The position numbers and the translations under genes were made by a program. The notes under the pieces are model-generated. The model saw only the letters and a program-made list of their open reading frames with translations. It made no database searches and had not been told where the DNA came from. From contig CAZNYR010000105.1 of NCBI GenBank assembly GCA_964577275.1, positions 1-13,561 on the forward strand: a stretch of DNA of 13,561 nucleotides, written 5' to 3'. Positions 6,706 through 13,561 of this stretch are shown one piece after another; positions within the stretch are counted from its first letter, which is position 1, and each line of letters opens with the position of its first letter. The DNA is from UBA2561 sp964577275 (lineage in GTDB: Bacteria > Bacteroidota > Bacteroidia > Cytophagales > Thermoflexibacteraceae).

Positions 6706-6770
6706 AAAAAATACACCGAAAACCAATAAAATGTGAGAATTTATGTTTGGATTTTTTGGTGTATTTTTTT
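6706..6770. terminator. Bidirectional terminator between convergent cysH and the GAF/PAS gene
   Basis: AAAAAATACACC (6706-6717) is the perfect complement of GGTGTATTTTTT (6758-6769), enclosing 40 bases. Further inside, CCAA (6723-6726) can pair with TTGG (6747-6750), so the whole can fold as one long hairpin. The outer A and T runs give a U tract on either strand, which fits two genes that end head-on, 35 bases (cysH) and 33 bases (sensor) away. Confidence 0.7.
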
Positions 6771-6802
6771 GCCCTAAAATTTGATTTAACTTCTCAAATT
6801 CT

Positions 6803-8710
6803 TCATTTCAGATGAGTAATCTCGCGAGAAATAACCAAAACCTGTCTTGCATCCATTTTTTGGTACGTAGTTTCAAAATAAATTTTTTGAGCATTGGCAT
6901 CTTCGAGAGTATGCTCTACAAAAACTTTTTCGCCCGTCAAGGCTTTTTGATACCGTTCAATTTGTATATCTCGCTCATTTTCAGGGAATAAGTCAGGCAC
7001 ATACATTCCGATTACAGGGTTTATTCCGCCTTGCTGATAGGCTTCATATAATGTATGATTCATGTAAGTTAAATGAAATTTATCATCAATTATAAAAATC
7101 AAATCATCCCGAATTTCCTGTATTTTTTCCAATATTTCGAGTTTTTCTTTCGTCTGACGTATTTGCTTTTCGTTCTCTTCTTGGGTTGCCGAAAATTGCT
7201 CTAAACTCATGCGTAATTCCTCCTCCTGTGCCGTTACTTGCTCGGAATACATTTGGGCTTCATCCAATAAATTTTTCATGCGTTGATTATTTTTTACCGT
7301 TGCCAAAACCGAAGCAATATTTTCAGAAATTCGTTCGATAAATTCGACTTCATACGACTGAAAAATATGGAACGATGCCAGTTCTAAAACCCCGAAAACC
7401 AGCTCGTTATGAACCAAAGGTACGGAAATCAAATTCGTAGGAGTTGCCTCGCCAAGCCCTGAAGTAATTATGACATAATCTTGAGGCAAATCCCTTGTAA
7501 TAATCGTCTGTTTTTCGTGTATGGTTTGCCCCAAAATACCCGTTTCAAGTGGCACTTTTTGCGTCAAATATTTTCGCTTATTGTACGCGTAATGCGCCTT
7601 CAAACAAAGCATTGATTTTTGCTCTTCATCTTGTTCAATCACATAAAAACCACCCTGATTCGCATTGAGAAATTTGACCAATGCCGAAATTACTTGATAA
7701 CCAAATTCCTCTTCTTCTTCAGGTATATTTTTTAACAAATCATTGAAAAGAGCAATTCCTTCGTTAGTACGCCTACGAATCAAACTGGCTTTTGTCGAAT
7801 CTCTTAGGTTGTCCCGCATCTCTAAAAGTGCTTTGCCTAATCGATCATACTCACTCACTGGCGTAAAATGTGTATCAAATTTACCTTGTCCGACCTCGGT
7901 GGCAAATTCCGTTGCGTGCAATAATTGTAATGCTAACTGATTGATATTCCGTATAATACTGCCTATTTCATCTTTTGGAGGATGCAATGTTAAGATGTTT
8001 AAGTTTCCATCTACTAAATTTTTAGAACTTTCAAGCGTTTTTTCAATTTCGTTCATCACTTGTTTGAGAACCCATCGGTATATGAAAATTAAAATAATCA
8101 AATTAATTACAAAAAACAAAATAATGAACGTTTTTTTGTAGCGATGAGCCGCATCTTCTGCCTGCTGATAAGTGTTTTTTAAGCGTTCATTTGAATGATG
8201 TAAGTTTTCTGTTTTTTCTGCTATTTTTCTTAAAAAATACGTTTGTTTAGAATAATTCAAATCTGATTTTAAATATTGATTTCCTAAGGAGTCAGCCCGA
8301 AAAGAAAGCTGATAAAGCAACGAACTTTCGTACTGTATTTCCTTGCTTAGTTGCATCATGTATGTCAATAAAGTTTGATGCGATTCATCCTTCTCAACAA
8401 CCTGATTATCAGCCTCTGATATACCTCCATATTTCAATAACGCCAACTGGTTTAATAATCTTTGTGTATTTGCCTGTAAATCTTGATGGGCGATAACATC
8501 TTGTGCCGCTATTTTCTGAGCATTCAAAGAAATCTCACCAATAAGTTGTGTATTTGAGGCTTCAATTTGAAGCGCATGATTTTGATAAAGACTATCTTCA
8601 TAACTAAAATAAGCAATACCAAAAAACGTAATTTTCATCAAAATTAATCCCACAAACAAACCATGAATTGCTGATGAAAGTTGGATATTATCAAAGGCAA
8701 AAAGTTGCAT
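6803..8710 (-). CDS. Membrane sensor with HAMP, GAF, coiled coil and PAS, without output domain
   Basis: A 635-residue predicted inner-membrane signalling protein. Domains in order: TM1 (about 14-36), a helical periplasmic sensor region (37-192), TM2 (194-215), HAMP (about 215-266, with D-E-I-G-S-I at 247-252), a second HAMP-like segment (267-305), GAF (about 318-475, with the typical S-V-P-L and G-V-L-E-L-A strands), a coiled coil rich in Glu/Gln (476-530), and PAS/PAC (533-632). It ends with the last PAS strand, V-L-V-I-S-R-E-I-T-H, at the stop. No histidine kinase, PP2C, GGDEF, HD or methyl-accepting region follows in any frame before the terminator. It therefore probably signals through a partner. 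The start is 40 bases after the DUF423 stop on the same strand, so the two may be cotranscribed. Ligands cannot be inferred. Confidence 0.85.
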   Translation of the reverse strand: MQLFAFDNIQLSSAIHGLFVGLILMKITFFGIAYFSYEDSLYQNHALQIEASNTQLIGEISLNAQKIAAQDVIAHQDLQANTQRLLNQLALLKYGGISEADNQVVEKDESHQTLLTYMMQLSKEIQYESSLLYQLSFRADSLGNQYLKSDLNYSKQTYFLRKIAEKTENLHHSNERLKNTYQQAEDAAHRYKKTFIILFFVINLIILIFIYRWVLKQVMNEIEKTLESSKNLVDGNLNILTLHPPKDEIGSIIRNINQLALQLLHATEFATEVGQGKFDTHFTPVSEYDRLGKALLEMRDNLRDSTKASLIRRRTNEGIALFNDLLKNIPEEEEEFGYQVISALVKFLNANQGGFYVIEQDEEQKSMLCLKAHYAYNKRKYLTQKVPLETGILGQTIHEKQTIITRDLPQDYVIITSGLGEATPTNLISVPLVHNELVFGVLELASFHIFQSYEVEFIERISENIASVLATVKNNQRMKNLLDEAQMYSEQVTAQEEELRMSLEQFSATQEENEKQIRQTKEKLEILEKIQEIRDDLIFIIDDKFHLTYMNHTLYEAYQQGGINPVIGMYVPDLFPENERDIQIERYQKALTGEKVFVEHTLEDANAQKIYFETTYQKMDARQVLVISREITHLK

Positions 8711-8750
8711 AATTTAATTCAATTTGAATTTTAAATACTTGATTATCAGC

Positions 8751-9125
8751 CTAAAAATTTTTAAAAATCCCCCACGCTAACATTCCCCAACCCACCAGCA
8801 TTCCCAGTCCGCCGATGGGGGTAATTGCCCCGAACCATGTTTTTCCAGTCAGACACAAAACATATAATGACCCCGAAAAAATCAACATTCCCAATGCCAA
8901 AGCCCACCCCGAATAGCTAAAAATAGGCGCATTTTTTTGGTAAATTAACAATCCCAAAAATAGCAATCCGAGCGCATGATAAAACCGATATTTTACCGCC
9001 GTTTCAAAGGTTTCGGTGCGTCCACTTTCCGCCAAAATATCACGCAAAGCGTGCGCTCCAAATGCGCCAATTGCTACGGATAATCCAGCCGAAATTGCTC
9101 CGATAAAAAGAAATAATTTTACCAT
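8751..9125 (-). CDS. DUF423 family small membrane protein
   Basis: A 124-residue protein of full DUF423 length with four hydrophobic helices (roughly 2-24, 47-62, 69-91 and 98-120). The family signature is clear: G-A-x-S-A-x-x-x-V-x-I-G-A-F-G-A-H-A-L near residues 9-27, and T-A-V-K-Y-R-F-Y-H-A-L-G-L-L at 42-55. It ends with the Gly-rich helices T-P-I-G-G-L-G-M-L-V-G-W. Its function is unknown; it is widespread in bacteria as an inner-membrane protein. It lies 40 bases upstream of the sensor gene. An inverted repeat (ATTGTA-TTTT-TACAAT, 9145-9160) lies just upstream of its start. Confidence 0.93.
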   Translation of the reverse strand: MVKLFLFIGAISAGLSVAIGAFGAHALRDILAESGRTETFETAVKYRFYHALGLLFLGLLIYQKNAPIFSYSGWALALGMLIFSGSLYVLCLTGKTWFGAITPIGGLGMLVGWGMLAWGIFKNF

Positions 9126-9144
9126 AACACAATTTGTAAGTTTT

Positions 9145-9160
9145 ATTGTATTTTTACAAT
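9145..9160. promoter_or_regulatory. Inverted repeat upstream of the DUF423 gene
   Basis: ATTGTA (9145-9150), TTTT, TACAAT (9155-9160): a 6-bp dyad 20 bases from the DUF423 start. It may be an operator or a 5'-leader hairpin. It is AT-only except for one G and one C, so chance is not excluded. The rest of the 118-base spacer shows no clear promoter. Confidence 0.25.
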
Positions 9161-9243
9161 GATTTAAGTTTTAAATTCATGTTTAAAAAGAATCAATTTC
9201 AACTAACTAAGATACAAAAATTCTTGTCCAAAAACTAATTTTT

Positions 9244-11844
9244 CTATTCGCCAAAAAGTTGATAGGCTTCCAAAGCTCGTTTATCGGTTTCCTTTTCCCG
9301 AATTTCTCTCATTTTACCCTTAATATCCATCTCGGATACATCCGAAATGAGGGCTAATGCCTGATAACACCCGATGCGTACTTTGTAATTTCCTGCTACC
9401 AACGCCAAATCTGCCAAATAATTCGCACTTTTCTGACGGGCTTCCGTATCGGTGCTTGTCATCAAATATTGTCCAAAATAATTCAGGATGTAAGGTAGGT
9501 CAGCACCATTCGATTTTTGCATTTTTTCAATAAACCAAGTTTCTTTGTTTGGTGTTTTGTAGTTCATAAATAATTCGCCTAAAGTAATGACGACACCGAT
9601 ATTATTTAATGATTCGTAAGGCTTAATTTGGTCGAGTGTTTTTGCACCTCCACCCGAATTATGGTGTGCATAAATTGAAGTTATCAGCACCGAATAAGAA
9701 CTATCTTTCATGGTTTGTTCAAAAAAATTGGTGTATATATCTCCGAATGAACCCAACGTATTGACTGCCGCCGCACGGACATTTGCATTCGCATCCCGAA
9801 GGGCAATCTGTTGCAATTTTTGAGCAATATTATCCTGATAATCAGCCGAATAGTTTTCAAAAGCCAGACAAGCTGTTCGGCGTAATTGGTGCATTTTATC
9901 ATCCAAAAGTTCCATAAAAAGTTGGTGAACTTGGGGGTCATCTTTCATCTGCAAAAGCAACTCCACGGCAGGCGAACGCACCAATAATTTATCCGAAAAA
10001 CGCACTTGAGCCATGAATGCTTGGGGTGTTTTGAGATGCTCTACGACAGCAGGCAAATTGGTTTGGGCATCAAAAATAACAACATCTGGCGCAGTTTCGG
10101 AAGGAAAATAAAATTCTTGTATCTGTTTGTCTATCAATATTTTATGAATTTGTTTTTGACCATTTATCCAGATTTCAACCTGTACGGGCAGTCGATAAAT
10201 TGGCGTGGTTTTAGGGTCTTGACGTTGTTTAACTTTAAGCATAATTTTGCCGTCTTTAAACTCGTCAGTTATCTTCAAATTAGGATGCCCAGATTGCATA
10301 AACCATTGATTAAAAAACCAGTTGAGGTCTTCGCCAGTTACCTCTTCAAACACCAGTCTTAAATCATGGATTTCGGCATCTTTGTAGGCATATTTTTTGA
10401 TGTATTTTCGCATCCCTTCAAAGAAGGCTTTATCACCAATCACATTCCGAAAATGGTGCAAAATAACCGCCCCTTTGGAATACGAATGTCGGTCAAACAT
10501 TTCTTCTTTATCAGCATAATAATAACGAATCAAAGGCTCTTGTTTGGTTTGGGCTTCATCTAAATATTGTACAATTTCTTCGGAAAGCATGGCATCGGCT
10601 GTTGGTCTGCCGTATTGATGTTCGAGCCATAAATATTCGGCATAATTGGCAAAAGATTCGTTGAGCGGAAGGTTTGCCCACGACTCACAAGTAACCAAAT
10701 CGCCAAACCATTGATGAAATAACTCATGGGCAATAATTTGCTCCCAATTATCGTCCAGCATTGACCGAGAATCCGAATTTAGCTCTTCCATAAAAACCGA
10801 AGCAGAGGTATTTTCCATCGCACCAGAAACAAAATCGCGCACCACAATTTGCGAATATTTTGCCCAAGGAAACGGATAATCAAGCAGTTCAGAAAAAAAA
10901 TCTATCATTTCAGGGGTATTGCCAAAAACCGCTTTAACGTGAGGCGCATAATCTGGCTCGACATAATAATTTACTTCTTTATCTTTCCATATATCCTTCA
11001 CAATCGCAAAATCGCCCACCGCCAACATAAACAGATAGGGAGCGTGTGGCTTGTCCTGTTTCCATGTATCGGTGCGTGTACTGTCTGCATTTTTTTTGGA
11101 GGAAATTAATGCCCCATTTGACAAGGTAACATACTGATTATCAACGGTAATTGAGATTTCTTGTGTGGTTTTGACATTAGGCGCATCAAAGGTTGGAAAC
11201 CACCGCGAACTACTTTCGGTTTGTCCTTGTGTCCAGATTTGGCGAGGTTTCAATTTGTCTTTGCCCAAAGGATTGATAAAGTACAAACCCTTGTCATCGG
11301 TGATTGCCGTGCCACCTGCCGAATCGCCTTTTTCGGGATGGGCTGTATAACTAATTTTTAATGCTAACTTTTCAGTAGATGAATAATTTTTATCCAATTT
11401 AATATTGAGTTTCAAATGGTCTTCATAGCTATATTTTAGGGGCAAAGTTTCGCCTGTTTTTTTTACTAATTCGACCTGATGAATATCAAAAAATTTAGCA
11501 TCCAGAATGACCTCCGATTGGTCATAAAACCAAGGCTTCATCGTGAGTTCTGCCGTGCCATGAAGTTGCTGTTTTTCCCAATCAAAACGAACCTCCAATT
11601 TGGTATGAATGAGATCAAATTTTTTGGTACGTTCGGGGTTATAATCTGAAATATTTTGTTTGGAGATTTGGTCATGTTTGGTCTGATTTTCTGATAAAGA
11701 TTCCTTTGGGTTTAGCGTCAGGGTTTCGGTAGATTCAGGTTCTTTTTTGGAAGTAGATTCTACCACATTTTTAGCAGAATTACACCCCCAAAATATATCC
11801 GAAAATAGTACAATAAAAAAAATAATATTTTTGTATTTTTTCAT
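9244..11844 (-). CDS. M1 family metallopeptidase (aminopeptidase N-like) lipoprotein with HEAT-like C terminus
   Basis: An 866-residue zinc aminopeptidase of the gluzincin M1 family, expected to trim N-terminal residues from peptides at the cell envelope. The N terminus is a lipoprotein signal ending F-W-G-C (Cys21), followed by a polar, disordered linker (22-65). The beta-rich N domain (about 75-280) leads to the catalytic domain with the substrate-anchoring GAMEN (341-345), the zinc motif HELFH (His373, Glu374, His377), the third ligand Glu396 in NESFA, and the transition-state Tyr455 in SYSKGA. The C-terminal half (about 600-866) has helical HEAT-like repeats, e.g. V-R-A-A-A-V-N-T-L-G-S-F-G. 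All active-site residues are present. It is a single gene, divergent from the arginine decarboxylase, with its own promoter at 11902-11933. Confidence 0.95.
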   Translation of the reverse strand: MKKYKNIIFFIVLFSDIFWGCNSAKNVVESTSKKEPESTETLTLNPKESLSENQTKHDQISKQNISDYNPERTKKFDLIHTKLEVRFDWEKQQLHGTAELTMKPWFYDQSEVILDAKFFDIHQVELVKKTGETLPLKYSYEDHLKLNIKLDKNYSSTEKLALKISYTAHPEKGDSAGGTAITDDKGLYFINPLGKDKLKPRQIWTQGQTESSSRWFPTFDAPNVKTTQEISITVDNQYVTLSNGALISSKKNADSTRTDTWKQDKPHAPYLFMLAVGDFAIVKDIWKDKEVNYYVEPDYAPHVKAVFGNTPEMIDFFSELLDYPFPWAKYSQIVVRDFVSGAMENTSASVFMEELNSDSRSMLDDNWEQIIAHELFHQWFGDLVTCESWANLPLNESFANYAEYLWLEHQYGRPTADAMLSEEIVQYLDEAQTKQEPLIRYYYADKEEMFDRHSYSKGAVILHHFRNVIGDKAFFEGMRKYIKKYAYKDAEIHDLRLVFEEVTGEDLNWFFNQWFMQSGHPNLKITDEFKDGKIMLKVKQRQDPKTTPIYRLPVQVEIWINGQKQIHKILIDKQIQEFYFPSETAPDVVIFDAQTNLPAVVEHLKTPQAFMAQVRFSDKLLVRSPAVELLLQMKDDPQVHQLFMELLDDKMHQLRRTACLAFENYSADYQDNIAQKLQQIALRDANANVRAAAVNTLGSFGDIYTNFFEQTMKDSSYSVLITSIYAHHNSGGGAKTLDQIKPYESLNNIGVVITLGELFMNYKTPNKETWFIEKMQKSNGADLPYILNYFGQYLMTSTDTEARQKSANYLADLALVAGNYKVRIGCYQALALISDVSEMDIKGKMREIREKETDKRALEAYQLFGE

Positions 11845-11901
11845 GTTATTTATTTAACTTTTAGTTTAATTACTACTATAAAATATATTCGAATAGTACA
11901 T

Positions 11902-11933
11902 CAAATTTATGGTATGGATTTGGTAAAGCCAAA
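11902..11933 (-). promoter_or_regulatory. Promoter of the M1 peptidase gene
   Basis: Read on the minus strand: TTTG (11933-11930), 20 bases, then TAAATTTG (11909-11902), a full match to the Bacteroidota TTTG / TAnnTTTG pair. The expected start is near 11895, giving a leader of about 50 bases to the ATG at 11844. Confidence 0.65.
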
Positions 11934-12080
11934 TTCTGTCCTATTTCATGGCGTTTTTGTGGGCTAACCTCCTGAAAATCTGGCAAAAAGAGAACTTTTA
12001 GTGTAAAAAATCGTATATTTGAGGTAACACCCATCAATTTTATAATTTTACCAGCCTTCTACTTGGTATTTATTACTTTT

Positions 12081-12108
12081 TTGTTGCACTTTTGTACTGT
12101 GATATTTG
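12081..12108 (+). promoter_or_regulatory. Likely promoter of the arginine decarboxylase gene
   Basis: TTG (12081-12083), 17 bases, then GATATTTG (12101-12108), one mismatch from TAnnTTTG. The start would be near 12115, about 20 bases from the ATG at 12136. A second exact TAnnTTTG match, TATATTTG (12014-12021), lies further upstream but lacks a TTG at the right distance; it could be an additional start site. Confidence 0.5.
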
Positions 12109-12135
12109 AATCCAACGCCATATACATAAAACATC

Positions 12136-13518
12136 ATGAACTATTCCGACCTCATCAAACAAAGTTATGAATTTCCGCAAAACGGATTTGAAATGCGAGA
12201 TAATGAACTTTATTTCCATGATGTCCGTCTGACTGACACCATCAAAAAATACGGCACTCCCCTAAGAATCAGTTACTTACCAAAAATTAGCCAACAAATC
12301 CAAAAAGCACAAGACCTTTTTCGGAGGGCTATGGAGCGGCACAATTATCGGGCAGATTATACGTACTTTTATTGCACAAAATCATCACATTTCAAATTTA
12401 TTACGGAAGAAGTCCTCAAAAATGACGTGGGCTTGGAAACTTCCTCGACTTACGATTTGGACATCCTCACTCGATTGACTGCGGATGGCAAAATCAACGC
12501 ACATATTCCCGTCATTTGTAATGGCTATAAACGTTCGGCATATAAACACGCCATCGCAAACTTAATTAACGAAGGCTTTGAAAATATGATTCCTGTGCTG
12601 GATTGTGAGGAAGAATTTGCTACATACGATGCCCAAATTCGGGGGAATTTTAAGATTGGGATTCGGATGGCTGCCAGTGAAAAACCAAATGCAGAATTTT
12701 ATACTTCCCGACTGGGCGTGCCTGCCAATAATATGATGGATTTATATGAAAATGTGATTCAGAATTCGCGTGCGGAACTCAAATTGATTCACTTTTTTAT
12801 TAATTCGGGCGTTCGAGATACTTCGTTCTATTGGACTGAATTACACCGATTTATTACCAAATATTGCGAACTGCGCCAAAAATGCGATACCCTTGACACG
12901 ATTGATATTGGAGGTGGAATGCCTATCCAAACGAATCTTAATTTTACGTATGATTACGAATATATGATTGACGAAATAATTAAAACAATCAAATATATTT
13001 GTGATGAAAACAATGTTCCTGTTCCCAATTTGGTTACCGAATTTGGGACTTATACCGTAGGGGAAAGTGGTGCCATTATTTATTCGGTTGATGATGCCAA
13101 ACAACAGAACGACCAAGAATCTTGGTATATGATTGATGGCTCATTGATGACACAACTGCCTGATACTTGGGCAAAAAGACACGCTTTTATTTTGTTACCG
13201 ATTAATGGTTGGGAGCGAAATTACCAGCAAGTGGCTCTGGGCGGACTTACCTGCGATAGCGATGATTTTTATAATGCCAAAACACACGGAACGAATATTT
13301 ATTTGCCTAAATATGATAAAAAAGAACCTTTGTATATTGGTTTTTTTCATACGGGAGCATATCAGGATGCACTCGGAGGATGTGGCGGAATCCAACATTG
13401 CTTAGTGCCTGAACCTCAACACATTATCATTCATAAAAAGGCTGACGGAACCATACAAACCGAACTCTTTTGCGAGGAACAAGATTCTGCGATTATGCTT
13501 CAAATTTTAGGGTATTAG
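12136..13518 (+). CDS. Arginine decarboxylase, PLP-dependent fold-type III (Bacteroidota short form)
   Basis: A 460-residue member of the Orn/DAP/Arg decarboxylase group 2 family. It closely resembles the short arginine decarboxylases of flavobacteria and relatives, which convert arginine to agmatine for polyamine synthesis. The PLP barrel is intact: YCTKSSHFKFI holds the Schiff-base lysine (Lys82), IDIGGGMPI (256-264) the phosphate-binding glycines, and TEFGTYTVGESG (301-312) the Glu-Phe-Gly equivalent of EPGR. In the C-terminal domain, LTCDSDD (371-377) and HTGAYQ (405-410) give the catalytic Cys/Asp and the conserved Tyr. It is much shorter than the 630-residue E. coli SpeA because the helical insert is missing. 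Substrate is inferred from family resemblance; a related carboxynorspermidine or ornithine/DAP specificity is less likely. No other polyamine gene lies in the window. The start at 12136 fits the conserved N terminus and the promoter. Confidence 0.88.
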   Translation: MNYSDLIKQSYEFPQNGFEMRDNELYFHDVRLTDTIKKYGTPLRISYLPKISQQIQKAQDLFRRAMERHNYRADYTYFYCTKSSHFKFITEEVLKNDVGLETSSTYDLDILTRLTADGKINAHIPVICNGYKRSAYKHAIANLINEGFENMIPVLDCEEEFATYDAQIRGNFKIGIRMAASEKPNAEFYTSRLGVPANNMMDLYENVIQNSRAELKLIHFFINSGVRDTSFYWTELHRFITKYCELRQKCDTLDTIDIGGGMPIQTNLNFTYDYEYMIDEIIKTIKYICDENNVPVPNLVTEFGTYTVGESGAIIYSVDDAKQQNDQESWYMIDGSLMTQLPDTWAKRHAFILLPINGWERNYQQVALGGLTCDSDDFYNAKTHGTNIYLPKYDKKEPLYIGFFHTGAYQDALGGCGGIQHCLVPEPQHIIIHKKADGTIQTELFCEEQDSAIMLQILGY

Positions 13519-13561
13519 ATTTTAAAATATTGAAAATCAAGTATTTGTTTTCGTTGGTGTC

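Noticed and set aside
10006..11361. Several plus-strand ORFs opposite the M1 peptidase
   Set aside because: Antisense shadows of a complete, well-conserved coding sequence with all active-site motifs.
8733..13546. 12-base match AAATACTTGATT (8733-8744) and its reverse complement at 13535-13546
   Set aside because: Several such matches are expected by chance in 13.5 kb of AT-rich DNA.

Overview
The window looks like an ordinary chromosomal segment of a Bacteroidota bacterium, probably of the Cytophagia type. The evidence is AT-rich DNA, A-rich translation starts without Shine-Dalgarno sequences, TTTG / TAnnTTTG promoter pairs of the Bacteroidota type, and Bacteroidota-flavoured families (DUF4301, DUF2911 lipoprotein, type-2 OMP decarboxylase, flavobacterial-type arginine decarboxylase, GAF/PAS sensor with a long coiled coil). 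I see no insertion sequence, phage gene, tRNA, rRNA or CRISPR array.

Layout, left to right. The 3' end of nusA (+) closes with a GC-rich terminator. It converges on a leftward DUF4301 gene with nucleotidyltransferase-like motifs. Next come a leftward oligosaccharide flippase and leftward pyrF, only 50 bases apart and probably one transcript (pyrF first). About 400 bases without a gene carry the promoter of a rightward DUF2911 lipoprotein. A 390-base non-coding stretch follows and leads into cysH (assimilatory APS/PAPS reductase). cysH converges, across a long hairpin, on a leftward GAF/PAS membrane sensor that has no output domain; this sensor lies just downstream of a small DUF423 membrane protein. 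A leftward M1-family lipoprotein peptidase and a rightward arginine decarboxylase are divergently transcribed from a 291-base spacer with a recognisable promoter for each. The right edge is 43 bases past the decarboxylase.

The most interesting part is the leader of cysH (about 5640-5972). It has a TAnnTTTG element, a 32-codon ORF with four Cys codons within eight residues (Cys17, 19, 23, 24), a strong intrinsic terminator 43 bases after the ORF's stop, and no recognisable promoter between the terminator and cysH. A purine strand at the end of the small ORF can pair over 9 bp with the 5' arm of the terminator. This is the layout expected of cysteine-responsive, leader-peptide-coupled attenuation of a sulfur-assimilation gene. 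The same GC-rich, hairpin-forming DNA could instead be a terminated small RNA or a dispersed genomic repeat; comparison with other cysH leaders and with the rest of the genome would separate these.

The genes do not form one pathway. They are mostly housekeeping functions (transcription elongation, pyrimidine, sulfate and polyamine metabolism, envelope glycan export, peptide degradation) in small transcription units, plus one orphan sensor.
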